A stretch of 64,000 bases of DNA from Terrisporobacter glycolicus ATCC 14880 = DSM 1288 (GTDB lineage Bacteria > Bacillota > Clostridia > Peptostreptococcales > Peptostreptococcaceae), in the NCBI RefSeq assembly GCF_036812735.1, contig NZ_CP117523.1, positions 1,178,001 through 1,242,000 on the forward strand, given 5' to 3'. The position numbers and the translations under genes are program-made. The first letter of the stretch is position 1. Every line of letters begins with the position of its first letter. Shown one piece after another: positions 35,810-45,752 of this stretch. A model generated the notes under the pieces. The model was not told the DNA's origin, ran no database searches, and saw nothing but the letters and a program-made list of their open reading frames with translations.

Positions 35810-37097
35810 ATTATTTAACAAATTATCATCTAATAAAGAAAAAAATTATATTGAAATAAAAAATACTCCAAAGAAATATGTGATTTTAGGAGCAAGTGCA
35901 GCAGGAGTAAATGCAGTAAAAACTTTAAGACAATTAGATCCAAAGGGAAATATTACACTTATATCAAAAGATGAAAAGATATATTCTCGTTGTATGTTAC
36001 ATCATGTTATTTCAGAACATAGAAGTGTGGAAAGTATTAATTTTGTAGATATAGATTTTATGGAAAAAAACAATATAAAGTGGATAAAAAATGCTGAAGC
36101 AAAAAGTATAGACACTGAAAGTAAAATAGTAAACTTACAACTAGAAAAGATAAGTTATGATAAATTACTAATAGCAACAGGAGCAAAATCTTTTGTGCCT
36201 CCAATAAAAAATGCAAAAGAAGGAAATAATATTTATTCCCTTAGAGATATTGAAGATGCAATCTATATAAAGGAAAAAATCAAAGAGAGTAAAAAAGTTG
36301 CGATAATAGGAGCAGGCCTTATAGGCATAGATATATTGACATCACTTTTAGATAAGGGGAATTTAGAAGTATCTTTAATTTATCCAAATGAGTATATATT
36401 AGATTTACAACTTGATAAATATTCAGCTAAAGTATATGAAAGCAAATTTATAGAACTTGGTGCAAAATTATATTCTTCTTTACCAGTAAATCGAATTGTA
36501 TTAGATGATAATAAGAATGTTAAAGGTGTTGAACTGGGAGACAGTAGCATAGTTGAGTGTGATTTATTAATAATTGCTACAGGAGTTAGACCTAATACAG
36601 AGATTGTGGCTAATACTAATATAGAAGATAACAGAGGAATAGTTATAAATGATAAATGTGAAACTACAGTAAAAGATATATATGCGGCAGGAGATGTAGT
36701 TGGCAAAAATGCCATTTGGCCATTAGCTGTAAAACAAGGAATTGTAGCAGCTTACAATATGGCAGGAGTTGAAAAAGTTATAGACGATAAATTTACTTTT
36801 AAAAATAGCATGAACTTTGCAGGGATACCAACAATTTCTTTAGGAATAGTTATACCACCAGACGATACTTATGATGTAATTACTAGATGTGACAAGGATG
36901 GATATAAAAAGTTTGTTATAAAGGATAATGTAATAACAGGATTTGTTGCCCAAGGAGATATTTCTTATACAGGACCTATTACTTATCTAATAAAACATAA
37001 GATCGAGATATCTAATTTAAGAGATAGAGTTTTTGATATTGGATATGCTGATTTCTTTTCCATAAAAGAAAATGGAGAGTTTGAATATAGCATTTAG
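35799..37097 (+). CDS. NAD(P)/FAD-dependent oxidoreductase of the CO dehydrogenase operon
   Basis: The protein (432 aa) has two dinucleotide folds: GASAAGVNAVKTLRQL at the N-terminus for FAD and IIGAGLIGIDI near 168 for NAD(P), then the FAD-binding segment DIYAAGDVVG. It resembles the NADH oxidase/nitrite reductase-type flavoproteins that accompany cooS. It would move electrons between the ferredoxin and NAD(P). The AAGGAGG ribosome site abuts an ATG at 35793, so the ATG at 35799, six bases later, is better placed. It overlaps the preceding gene slightly, indicating coupling. Confidence 0.87.
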   Translation: MLDKLFNKLSSNKEKNYIEIKNTPKKYVILGASAAGVNAVKTLRQLDPKGNITLISKDEKIYSRCMLHHVISEHRSVESINFVDIDFMEKNNIKWIKNAEAKSIDTESKIVNLQLEKISYDKLLIATGAKSFVPPIKNAKEGNNIYSLRDIEDAIYIKEKIKESKKVAIIGAGLIGIDILTSLLDKGNLEVSLIYPNEYILDLQLDKYSAKVYESKFIELGAKLYSSLPVNRIVLDDNKNVKGVELGDSSIVECDLLIIATGVRPNTEIVANTNIEDNRGIVINDKCETTVKDIYAAGDVVGKNAIWPLAVKQGIVAAYNMAGVEKVIDDKFTFKNSMNFAGIPTISLGIVIPPDDTYDVITRCDKDGYKKFVIKDNVITGFVAQGDISYTGPITYLIKHKIEISNLRDRVFDIGYADFFSIKENGEFEYSI

Positions 37098-37118
37098 GAA
37101 ATTTTATATAAACTTAAC

Positions 37119-37153
37119 AAAAACAGCTGATTTAAATAATCAGCTGTTTTTGC
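37119..37153 (+). terminator. Terminator of the CO dehydrogenase operon
   Basis: AAAAACAGCTGATT and AATCAGCTGTTTTT form a perfect 14-bp stem with a short TAAAT loop and T-run. Confidence 0.9.
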
Positions 37154-37322
37154 ATATTAAAAAGTATTATGTTTATTTTATAATGTATAATATAAATGAT
37201 TATTTTTTATGTATTTTTATTAAGACAAACTTACCATGCAATATAAAATATAATTGATAAAAAAAAAGATATAGTTTAAACTTAATTACTATAACAAGAA
37301 ATTTTTAAGGATGTTAAAATAA

Positions 37323-39080
37323 ATGGGAAATATTTCGAAAATGAGAAAAAGTATTACGTTAAAATTATTTTTGCTTCTATTTATGCTTATATTATTAATA
37401 TCATTTGCTATTTCCTTTTGGGAAGTGAAAAATACTAATAAAATAGTAGATAAAGAAATGAAAGTAATGAGAGAACAAGTTTTAGATGAAGTGGCAAATA
37501 ATATATCTATATTACTGTCGAATGTGGAAATCATGGGAGATAATATTGTAGTTGATAGTAACTTAATGGAAATATTGGCGACTTCTTATAAAGATATTTC
37601 TTCTGATAAGAGTTTAGAAAAAAATACAAATTCATATGTAGAAGGATTATTAAATGATGTGGTGTGGGAATATGGAAGATATAATATGAAGCCAGAACTA
37701 TATATAGTAGGAAATAATGGATATACATATAGCACCTATTCAAAAAATAAATATCATTTAAAAAATATAAAAAAAGAACTGTGGTATGAAGAAATTGTAA
37801 AGGCAGATGGAGATACAGTTTTAATTAATACATATAAAGATGAAAATGGTATAGGCCCTTATAAAAATATTTTTAAAATGGGAAGGTTAATTAAAGATAT
37901 TATAACTAATGAGACTTTGGGAATTTTAATAATGGATATAAGTGAAACGATGTTGTATGATAGATATTCAAAAATAACAGATTATGGGACAGATATTTAC
38001 ATAACAGATTCAAGTGGAAAAATTATATCGAGTAAAGATAAAAGAGACATTGGTAAAAACTATGAAGATATATCAAATAATAATGCAGAGTTTGAAGGCC
38101 ATATGAAAAATAACACCAAAATTATTTCTAAAATCGAAGAATATAATTGGAAAATAATACAAGAAATCCCAAGCAATATTAGTATGAAAATATCAAATCA
38201 AATTGTATCTATAACAACTCTTATAATAATATTAGTAAGTTTTATAGCTTTAATAATCACATATAAACTTTCAAAGTGGATTACAAAACCGATTATACAG
38301 ACAAAAGATAAAATGCAAGAAGTAACTGGTGGAAACTTGAAGTCACACATTATTGTTAATAGAGATGATGAAATTGGAGACTTACAAGACTCATTTAATA
38401 GTATGGTAAACCAACTTAGTACATCTATAGAAAATATAAAAGAGTCTGAAAAACAAAAGCGTGTTGCAGAGCTAAGCTTTTTACAAGCACAAATAAATCC
38501 ACATTTTTTATATAACACTTTGAGTGGAATTAGATTTTTAATATCTATGGAAAAAAATGAAGAAGCTGAAGAAATGTTATATAGATTTACAAAGTTGCTT
38601 AGAGCTATATTACCAAAAGCAAGTGAAATGATTACTTTAAGAGAAGAAATTGAAAATATAAGAAACTATGGGGAATTACAACAAATGAGATATCCAAATA
38701 CTTTTGTAATTGAATATGATATTGATGAAACAATACTAGATTTTAAAGTTCCTTCATTTATATTACAACCCATATTAGAAAATGCAATATTATATAGTAT
38801 GGAAAAGGAAAATAATTTCGGTAATATAAAAGTTACTGCTTTTGAAGAAAATGAATATATTAAAATAATAATTGAAGACAACGGAATAGGTATGTCAAAA
38901 GATAAATTGATAAATGTGTTAAATAAAGGTGCAAGTATAAACTCTATAGGTGTTACTAATGTAAATGAAAGAATCCAATTAAATTATGGAATAAAATATG
39001 GATTGAAAATAGAGAGTATAGAAGGTAAAGGCACAAAGGTTATATTTATGTTACCAAATTTAAGGGAGGATATATGCTAA
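37323..39080 (+). CDS. LytS/YesM-type sensor histidine kinase
   Basis: The protein (585 aa) has membrane helices at about 11-33 and 294-315 enclosing an extracellular sensor region of some 260 residues that looks like a Cache-type double PAS fold. A HAMP segment follows, then the His_kinase domain with QINPHFLYN (phosphoacceptor His 394) and an HATPase domain (DNGIGMS). Signal is received outside and passed to the response regulator whose gene overlaps this one by 7 bases. With a BMP-type binding protein third in the operon, the sensor probably reads a ligand-loaded binding protein. The spacing to AAGG upstream of ATG 37323 is rather long; no better start is seen. Confidence 0.87.
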   Translation: MGNISKMRKSITLKLFLLLFMLILLISFAISFWEVKNTNKIVDKEMKVMREQVLDEVANNISILLSNVEIMGDNIVVDSNLMEILATSYKDISSDKSLEKNTNSYVEGLLNDVVWEYGRYNMKPELYIVGNNGYTYSTYSKNKYHLKNIKKELWYEEIVKADGDTVLINTYKDENGIGPYKNIFKMGRLIKDIITNETLGILIMDISETMLYDRYSKITDYGTDIYITDSSGKIISSKDKRDIGKNYEDISNNNAEFEGHMKNNTKIISKIEEYNWKIIQEIPSNISMKISNQIVSITTLIIILVSFIALIITYKLSKWITKPIIQTKDKMQEVTGGNLKSHIIVNRDDEIGDLQDSFNSMVNQLSTSIENIKESEKQKRVAELSFLQAQINPHFLYNTLSGIRFLISMEKNEEAEEMLYRFTKLLRAILPKASEMITLREEIENIRNYGELQQMRYPNTFVIEYDIDETILDFKVPSFILQPILENAILYSMEKENNFGNIKVTAFEENEYIKIIIEDNGIGMSKDKLINVLNKGASINSIGVTNVNERIQLNYGIKYGLKIESIEGKGTKVIFMLPNLREDIC

Positions 39081-39826
39081 ATATTTTAGTAGTTGAAGAT
39101 GAAGCTCCAATAAGGGATTGGATAGTATATAATATTTCAAAAATTTCAGATGATTATAAAGTATTAGGCAGTGCAAATAATGGAAAAGAAGGATTTGAAT
39201 TAGCTAAAAAATTAAATCCAGAAGTGATAATAAGTGATATAAAAATGCCATTGATGGATGGAATTGAACTTACAAAAAATGTAAAAGAAATAATGCCAAA
39301 TGTTTACGTAGTATTATTAAGTAATTATGCAGAGTTTGATTATGCAAAGCAGGCTATAAGTTATGGTGTATTTGAATATTTAATTAAATCAGATATAAGA
39401 CCAGTGGAATTAAAAGAAGTATTTTCTAAAATTGAAGAGGATATGATTATTAAAAAAGAAGTAATTGTTAATAAAGAAAATGAAAGTATAGAAGTGGATA
39501 AAGATGAAAATAAATATTCAAAATCAATAACAATGGCACTTGAATATATTGATTCTAATTATAAAGAACCTATTTGTCTAGCTGATATATCTAAAAATGT
39601 ATTTTTATCACATGAATATTTTTCAAGATTATTTAAAGAAGAAGTGGGAGAAAATTTCTCAACATATCTTACAAACTATAGACTAAATAAAGCAGAGTAT
39701 CTTTTAAAAAATAGCGATATGAAGGTGGGAGAAATAGCATTGGAGGTTGGATATCAAAATCCAAGCTATTTTTCTAAAACATATAAAAAATACAAAGGTA
39801 TATCTCCAGATGATGATAGATATTAA
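39074..39826 (+). CDS. AraC-type response regulator (YesN family)
   Basis: The protein (250 aa) has a receiver domain (1-120; acidic pocket VVEDE, phosphoacceptor Asp 55 in IISDIKMP, Lys in FEYLIKSD) and a C-terminal AraC helix-turn-helix pair (about 150-250; SHEYFSRLFKEEVGENFSTYL). When phosphorylated by the upstream kinase it should activate nearby promoters. Its target may be the nucleoside gene cluster 1.2 kb downstream, by position only. Confidence 0.88.
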   Translation: MLNILVVEDEAPIRDWIVYNISKISDDYKVLGSANNGKEGFELAKKLNPEVIISDIKMPLMDGIELTKNVKEIMPNVYVVLLSNYAEFDYAKQAISYGVFEYLIKSDIRPVELKEVFSKIEEDMIIKKEVIVNKENESIEVDKDENKYSKSITMALEYIDSNYKEPICLADISKNVFLSHEYFSRLFKEEVGENFSTYLTNYRLNKAEYLLKNSDMKVGEIALEVGYQNPSYFSKTYKKYKGISPDDDRY

Positions 39827-39837
39827 GGTAAATATAA

Positions 39838-40899
39838 ATGAAGAAAGCTCACATTAAGACAATAGTAATATTATTTATAGTAATGTTATTTATGATTTAT
39901 TTAGTAGATAGTAACAAAAGAAATTTACTTTATTATAATGAAGAAGAAAAAAAAATATTTAAGATAGCTATTATATTTAATCAAACAGGACTTGGAGATA
40001 AGTCATTTAATGACTTATGTTATGAAGGTATGCTAGAAGCTCAAGAAAAATTAGGAATAGAATTTGATTATATACATGTGAAAAATAATGACGATTATGA
40101 TGGAGCATATTTAAATTATGCAAAAGATGAACAATATGATTTAATAATAGGGTTAGGAGAAGAACAGGAAGATGCTATTAAAAAAATAGCTGAAGAATAT
40201 CCAAAACAAAGATTTACTATTATAGATTCTAAGTTAAGTTTACCTAATGTTAGCTCAATATACACTAGGTGGAATGAACAAACTTTCTTAAATGGTGTTT
40301 TAGCAGGATTGTGTACAACTGAAACGAAACAAGAAAGTGACAGCGTAGGTGTTATTCTAGGGAAAAATCTAAGCTATTTGGAAGAAGGTGCCATTGGATT
40401 TGAAGCTGGAGTAAAATATATTAATCCTAATATAAATGTAATAAAGGCTTCCGTGGGAGATTTTGATAATCCAGCAAAAGCAAAAGAAATTGGTCTTCTA
40501 ATGCATAAAAAGGGTGTGAATTATATTCAGCAACTGGCAGGTCAATCGGGATTTGGTGTATTTGCAGCTGCAAAAGAAATGAATAAATATGTTTTTGGTG
40601 TGGATGCTAATCAAAATGTATACGAGCCAGATTATATAGTTTCAACAGCAACTAGGTATGCCAATGTAATCATATATAATGAGATTGAATCTATAGTAAA
40701 TGATAAGTGGATGCCGGGAATAAAAGAGTTAGGACTTAAAGATGATGTTATAGGATATGAAAGAGAAGGTTCTAATGTTGAAATTCCTTCTAACATAATT
40801 AAAAAAGTAGAAGAAATAAAAAAACTAATTATTGATGGAAAAATTATAATACCATCTACTCAAGATGAACTAGATAAATATTTAAATAATAAAAAATAA
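39838..40899 (+). CDS. BMP-family (PnrA/Med-like) binding protein, membrane-anchored
   Basis: The protein (353 aa) has an N-terminal hydrophobic helix (about 8-23) and a BMP-type sugar-binding fold (IFNQTGLGDKSFNDLCYEGM, then LIIGLGEEQEDAI and FGVDANQNVYEPDY). BMP proteins such as PnrA and TmpC bind nucleosides. Unlike lipoprotein members it has no lipobox cysteine, so the helix is probably an uncleaved anchor. No ABC ATPase or permease is nearby, so a sensory role with the kinase and regulator in front seems more likely than transport. It starts 11 bases after the regulator gene. Confidence 0.82.
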   Translation: MKKAHIKTIVILFIVMLFMIYLVDSNKRNLLYYNEEEKKIFKIAIIFNQTGLGDKSFNDLCYEGMLEAQEKLGIEFDYIHVKNNDDYDGAYLNYAKDEQYDLIIGLGEEQEDAIKKIAEEYPKQRFTIIDSKLSLPNVSSIYTRWNEQTFLNGVLAGLCTTETKQESDSVGVILGKNLSYLEEGAIGFEAGVKYINPNINVIKASVGDFDNPAKAKEIGLLMHKKGVNYIQQLAGQSGFGVFAAAKEMNKYVFGVDANQNVYEPDYIVSTATRYANVIIYNEIESIVNDKWMPGIKELGLKDDVIGYEREGSNVEIPSNIIKKVEEIKKLIIDGKIIIPSTQDELDKYLNNKK

Positions 40900-40930
40900 C
40901 TCACATTTATGGTGGGTTATTTTTTTTATT
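40895..40930 (+). terminator. Terminator of the kinase-regulator-BMP operon
   Basis: ATAACTCAC pairs with GTGGGTTAT (one G-U) around ATTTATG-type loop sequence, then a run of eight or nine T's. The remaining gap to 41121 is AT-rich and should contain the nucleoside operon promoter, which I could not place with confidence. Confidence 0.78.
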
Positions 40931-41121
40931 AAATATCAATATTTTTACAAAATGTCAAAATTATTGCATGTTATTGTATATTTAAAGTTATATTTACAAA
41001 AATACATCAATATTGTTACAAGAAACCTCAATATAATTTATGTAAAGAAAATGTTTTCCTTTGTATAATTAAATATATAAAATGTAGTGAGATAATTATA
41101 ACACATAAGGGGGAAAAACCA

Positions 41122-42423
41122 ATGAGAATGTACGATATTATATCTAAAAAAAGAGACAAGGAAGAACTAAGTAAAGAAGAAATAGAATTTTTTGTAGAAA
41201 AGTATACAAATGGTGAAATACCAGATTATCAAACATCTGCATTATTAATGGCAATATATATAAATGGATTTACTAAAGAAGAAACTGCAAATTTAACTAT
41301 GGCAATGGTTAATTCAGGAGATATAGTTGATTTAAGTATGATAGACGGAATAAAGCTAGATAAACATAGTACTGGTGGAGTTGGAGATAAAACATCTTTA
41401 ATATTAGTACCTATGGTTGCAGCAGCGGGAGGAAAAGTTGCTAAATTATCAGGAAGAGGACTCGGACATACAGGAGGAACGTTAGACAAATTAGAGTCAA
41501 TACCAGGCTTTGATATATCTGTGGAGGAAGACAAATTTAAAGAAATGGTACAAAATGCAGGGCTTGTTATTGCAGGGCAAACACAAAACTTAGTACCAGC
41601 AGATAAAAAAATATATGCGCTTAGAGATGTAACTGCAACTGTTGACAGTATACCTTTAATAGCAGCAAGTATAATGAGTAAAAAAATAGCTTCAGGATCT
41701 GATGCAATATTACTAGATGTTAAATATGGCGAAGGTGCATTTATGAAAACCGCTGAAAATGCTGAAGAATTAGCAAAAGCTATGGTTAGTATAGGAAAAA
41801 GTTTAGGAAGAAATACTTCTGCTGCAATAACCTTAAATGGAGAGCCTTTAGGATATGCAATAGGTAATGCTCTTGAATTAAAGGAAGTTATAGAAATATT
41901 ACAAGGAAAAGGACCAGAAGATTTAAGAGAATTAGTTCTTCAATTAGGATCAAGAATGTTAATGCTTGGTGAACTAGTTGAAACTATGGAAGAAGGAAGA
42001 AAAAAATTAGAGGAATGCTTACAAGATGGAAGTGCACTAGCTAAATTAAGAGAATTAGCTGTACTTCAAGGAGGAGATCCATCTGTAATAGATAATTCTG
42101 AGTTATTTACAATAGCACCTCTAACTCATGAAGTTAAAGCTACTAAAGAAGGATATGTATATGCATTAAATGCTGAGAAAGTAGGAATATCTTCATTATT
42201 AACAGGAGCTGGAAGACACACTAAAGAAGATGATTTAGATTATGGAGCAGGAATTATTTTAGAAAAGAAAATGGGGGATTATGTGAAGGTAGGAGATGTA
42301 TTAGCAACTCTTTACTCATCAGATGAATCTAAGTTTGAAAAAGCAGAAGAAGAGTTATTAAGTGCTTATACCATAGCAGATGAAAAAGCTGAAAAAGCTC
42401 CAATAATTCATAAAATAATATAG
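41122..42423 (+). CDS. pdp: Pyrimidine-nucleoside phosphorylase
   Basis: The protein (433 aa) has the thymidine/pyrimidine phosphorylase signature SGRGLGHTGGTLDKLESIPG near 112-131, the KHSTGGVGDKT phosphate site near 80-90 and the C-terminal KVGDVLATLYS domain. It splits uridine and thymidine with phosphate to base plus (deoxy)ribose 1-phosphate. It is the first gene of a cluster with deoC, deoB and a nucleoside transporter, so released sugar phosphates go on to deoxyribose-phosphate aldolase. GGGGGAAA ribosome site. Confidence 0.93.
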   Translation: MRMYDIISKKRDKEELSKEEIEFFVEKYTNGEIPDYQTSALLMAIYINGFTKEETANLTMAMVNSGDIVDLSMIDGIKLDKHSTGGVGDKTSLILVPMVAAAGGKVAKLSGRGLGHTGGTLDKLESIPGFDISVEEDKFKEMVQNAGLVIAGQTQNLVPADKKIYALRDVTATVDSIPLIAASIMSKKIASGSDAILLDVKYGEGAFMKTAENAEELAKAMVSIGKSLGRNTSAAITLNGEPLGYAIGNALELKEVIEILQGKGPEDLRELVLQLGSRMLMLGELVETMEEGRKKLEECLQDGSALAKLRELAVLQGGDPSVIDNSELFTIAPLTHEVKATKEGYVYALNAEKVGISSLLTGAGRHTKEDDLDYGAGIILEKKMGDYVKVGDVLATLYSSDESKFEKAEEELLSAYTIADEKAEKAPIIHKII

Positions 42424-42468
42424 AAATTAAAAACTTTAAAATAAACAGTATTTAATAGGAGAGATACA

Positions 42469-43134
42469 ATGGATAATAAAACTATTTTAAAAACAGTAGA
42501 TCACACTTTGTTAAAGCAAACATCAACTTGGGAAGATATAAAAATAATATGTGACGATGCTATAAAATACGAAGTAGCATCAGTATGTATACCACCTTCT
42601 TTCGTAAAAAGAGCAAAGGAATATGTGGGAGATAAAATGCAAGTTTGTACAGTAATAGGATTCCCAAATGGATACAATACAACTGATGTAAAAGTATATG
42701 AAACAAAAGATGCTATATCTAAAGGAGCAGACGAAATAGATATGGTGATAAATCTAGGAATGTTAAAAGAAAATAGATTTGAAGAAATAGAAGAAGAGAT
42801 AAAAGCAATAAAAGAAGCATGTGGTGAAAAAATATTAAAAGTAATAATAGAAACTTGTCTTTTAACTGAAGAAGAGAAAATTGCTATGTGTAAATGTGTA
42901 ACAAATGCAAAAGCTGATTATATAAAAACTTCAACTGGATTTAGCAGTGGAGGAGCTACAGCACAAGATTTAAAACTATTCGCTGATAATGTTGGAAAAG
43001 ATGTACTTATAAAAGCTGCAGGTGGAATATCTGACTTAGAAACTGCTTCTCAGTTTATAGAAATCGGAGCTACAAGACTTGGGACAAGCAGAATAATAAA
43101 ATTAATAAATAATGAAGAATGCTCAGGGTATTAA
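42469..43134 (+). CDS. deoC: Deoxyribose-phosphate aldolase
   Basis: The protein (221 aa) is a DeoC-type TIM barrel with the Schiff-base lysine in KTSTGF (Lys 153) and the VDHTLLK N-terminal signature. It cleaves 2-deoxyribose 5-phosphate to acetaldehyde and glyceraldehyde 3-phosphate. It lies 45 bases after pdp and one base before deoB. Confidence 0.94.
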   Translation: MDNKTILKTVDHTLLKQTSTWEDIKIICDDAIKYEVASVCIPPSFVKRAKEYVGDKMQVCTVIGFPNGYNTTDVKVYETKDAISKGADEIDMVINLGMLKENRFEEIEEEIKAIKEACGEKILKVIIETCLLTEEEKIAMCKCVTNAKADYIKTSTGFSSGGATAQDLKLFADNVGKDVLIKAAGGISDLETASQFIEIGATRLGTSRIIKLINNEECSGY

Positions 43135-43135
43135 T

Positions 43136-44335
43136 ATGAAAAAATTTAATAGAGTATTTTTAACAGTATTAGACTCTGTAGGCATAGGTTCTTTAAATGA
43201 TGCAAAAGAGTATGGGGACGAAGGTGCTAATACTCTTTGCAACATAGCTAAAGCTGCAGGAGGATTAAATCTTCCAAACATGCAAAAAATGGGTCTTGGA
43301 AATATAGAAAAAATAGATGGTGTAAAATCTGTAAAAAATCAAATAGCTTATAGTACAAAATGCGGCGAATTATCTAAGGGAAAAGATACAATAACAGGAC
43401 ATTGGGAAATGACAGGAATACTTATAAAAGAACCATTTAAAGTATTTACAGATACAGGATTTCCAAAGAAATTAATAGATGAACTTGAAAATAAAAGTGG
43501 TCATAAGTTTATGGGAAATATTTCAGCATCAGGAACAGAAATAATAAAAAATTTAGGAGAAGAACATATAAAAAGCAAAGCGTTGATTCTATATACTTCA
43601 GCAGACAGTGTATTACAAATTGCTGCAAATGAAGAAATTATACCTTTAGAAGAACTTTATAGAGTTTGTGAAATAGCTAGAGAAATTACTCTAAAAGAAG
43701 AATATAAGGTTGGTAGAATTATAGCCAGGCCTTTTGTAGGAACAAATAAAGAAAACTTTAAACGTACAGCAAACAGAAAAGATTATGCGTTGAGACCACC
43801 GAAAAGCACAATATTAGATGCTCTTAAAGATAGAAATTTAGATGTGGTAGGTATAGGAAAGATAGGAGATATCTATTCTTATCAAGGTATAACTAAAAGT
43901 ATAAAAAGCAAAAGTAATGAAGATGGGATAAATGAACTTATAAATATAGCAAAAGAAAATTTATTTGAGGGACTAGTGTTTTTAAATTTAGTAGATTTTG
44001 ATGCATTATTTGGTCATAGAAGAGATGCTATAGGTTACAAAAATGCTTTAGAATCTTTTGACAATAAGCTTGGAGAATTAATTAAAGAAATGAATGATGA
44101 TGATTTATTAATTATCACAGCAGATCATGGAAATGATCCAACATTTAAAGGAACTGATCATACAAGAGAATACGTTCCAGTTTTAATTTACAATAAAAAT
44201 TTAGAAAACCCTATTAAATTAAATGAATTAAACTCCATGGCGGATATTGGAATGACTATCTTGGATAATTTTAATGATGATAACAAAGAATATGATTTTG
44301 AAATAGGAAAATCATTTTTAGAATTAATAAAATAA
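43136..44335 (+). CDS. deoB: Phosphopentomutase
   Basis: The protein (399 aa from ATG 43136) belongs to the alkaline-phosphatase-like metalloenzymes: LDSVGIGS N-terminus with the metal-binding Asp, KDTITGHWEM phosphorylation-site region, and metal ligands in FDALFGHRRD and ADHGNDPTFKGTDHTRE. It converts (deoxy)ribose 1-phosphate to 5-phosphate, linking the phosphorylases to deoC. A frame extending upstream to 43112 would overlap deoC; the ATG right after the deoC stop gives the normal N-terminus. Confidence 0.93.
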   Translation: MKKFNRVFLTVLDSVGIGSLNDAKEYGDEGANTLCNIAKAAGGLNLPNMQKMGLGNIEKIDGVKSVKNQIAYSTKCGELSKGKDTITGHWEMTGILIKEPFKVFTDTGFPKKLIDELENKSGHKFMGNISASGTEIIKNLGEEHIKSKALILYTSADSVLQIAANEEIIPLEELYRVCEIAREITLKEEYKVGRIIARPFVGTNKENFKRTANRKDYALRPPKSTILDALKDRNLDVVGIGKIGDIYSYQGITKSIKSKSNEDGINELINIAKENLFEGLVFLNLVDFDALFGHRRDAIGYKNALESFDNKLGELIKEMNDDDLLIITADHGNDPTFKGTDHTREYVPVLIYNKNLENPIKLNELNSMADIGMTILDNFNDDNKEYDFEIGKSFLELIK

Positions 44336-44351
44336 AAAATGGGAGAATAAG

Positions 44352-45638
44352 ATGACGATATTAATTAATATTTTAGGAATAATGGTAGTAGTATGTGGGC
44401 TATATTTATTTTCGTCCAATAAGAAAAATATAGATAAAAAGATGATATTAAAAGCCCTTATATTACAATTTATATTAACTTTTTTATTAGTAAAGTTCCC
44501 TTTGGGGAGAATAGGTATTCAAAAAGTATCTGATGTTGTTACTAATGTATTAAGTTATGGTAGAGAAGGCTTAAACTTTGTATTTGGATCATTATCTGAT
44601 TCAGGTGCTCCTACAGGAATGATATTTGGTATATCAGTTCTTGGAAATATTATATTTATCTCTGCTCTAGTTGCAGCTCTATATTATTTAGGAATTATAG
44701 GCGCTGTTGTTAAAGTAATAGGTGGAGCAATAGGTAAAGTGCTTGGAACTAGCAAGGTTGAAAGTTTTGTTGCTGTTGCAAATATGTTTCTTGGACAAAC
44801 TGAATCACCAATTCTTGTATCCAAATATTTACATGGAATGAGTGAAAGTGAAATAATGCTTGTTTTAATATCTGGTATGGGAAGTATGTCAGCCACTGTT
44901 CTTATGGGGTATGCAGGAATGGGTATACCAATGGAATACTTATTAATAGGTGGAGCCTTAGTTCCTCTAGGAAGTATAATAGTTTCTAAGATACTTCTAC
45001 CAGAAAATAAAAAAGAAGAATTAGCTAAATCAAAGGAAGACGTTACTAATATAGAGGATACACCTATAGAGGCAGAAATTGCGGAACCTATAGCTACAGA
45101 AATAGTTTCTGATGAAGTAACAATAGACAATAAAGGTGATAATGCCAACTTAATATCAGCTATAGCTCAAGGTGCTAACGATGGACTTAACATGGCTCTT
45201 GGTATAGGTGCATCACTTATTGCAATTATATCTTTAGTTGCTCTTGTTAATGGAGCCTTAGGAGCAGTAGGCCTTTCTCTAGAAAAAATTCTATCTTATG
45301 TATTTTCTCCTCTTGGATTCTTAATGGGATTAGATAAGGCAGAAATCTTTACTGCATCTCAATTACTTGGAAGTAAATTAGTATTAAATGAATTCGTTGC
45401 ATTTGGCCAACTAGGACAAATAATAAATGGATTAGATTATAGGACTGGTCTTATGATGACAATATCTTTATGTGGATTTGCTAATATATCTTCAATGGGT
45501 ATATGTATATCAGGTATATCAGTATTTTGTCCAGAAAAAAGAAATCAACTTGCGAAACTTGCTTTTAGAGGAATGATAGGTGGTTTCTTAGTAAGTTTAT
45601 TAAGTGCTTTAATAGTTGGAGCCGTAGTCGCTATATAA
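44352..45638 (+). CDS. nupC: Concentrative nucleoside transporter, NupC type
   Basis: The protein (428 aa) has the CNT transporter signature (GVLGNIIF-like segment, FLGQTESPILVSKYL near 145-160 and GFANISSMGICISGISVFCPEKR near the end). It imports nucleosides with H+ or Na+. Between the two halves is a Glu/Thr-rich loop of about 45 residues (230-270) that is shorter in the second copy at 56372. As fourth gene of the cluster it supplies substrate for pdp and the purine phosphorylase. Confidence 0.9.
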   Translation: MTILINILGIMVVVCGLYLFSSNKKNIDKKMILKALILQFILTFLLVKFPLGRIGIQKVSDVVTNVLSYGREGLNFVFGSLSDSGAPTGMIFGISVLGNIIFISALVAALYYLGIIGAVVKVIGGAIGKVLGTSKVESFVAVANMFLGQTESPILVSKYLHGMSESEIMLVLISGMGSMSATVLMGYAGMGIPMEYLLIGGALVPLGSIIVSKILLPENKKEELAKSKEDVTNIEDTPIEAEIAEPIATEIVSDEVTIDNKGDNANLISAIAQGANDGLNMALGIGASLIAIISLVALVNGALGAVGLSLEKILSYVFSPLGFLMGLDKAEIFTASQLLGSKLVLNEFVAFGQLGQIINGLDYRTGLMMTISLCGFANISSMGICISGISVFCPEKRNQLAKLAFRGMIGGFLVSLLSALIVGAVVAI

Positions 45639-45669
45639 ATTATATGTATAAAATTTATATGGAAATAGA

Positions 45670-45698
45670 TTGAAAGAAAAAAAGAAAATGGGTAAAAT
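45670..45698 (+). promoter_or_regulatory. Possible internal promoter for the purine phosphorylase gene
   Basis: TTGAAA (45670-45675), 17 bases, TAAAAT (45693-45698) in the 114-base gap after nupC. No terminator is visible before it, so the phosphorylase may be transcribed both from the operon and from here. Confidence 0.4.
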
Positions 45699-45752
45699 AG
45701 ATTTATAATAAAAAATTATTATTAATTTGATAAAGACATATGAGGTGAAATA

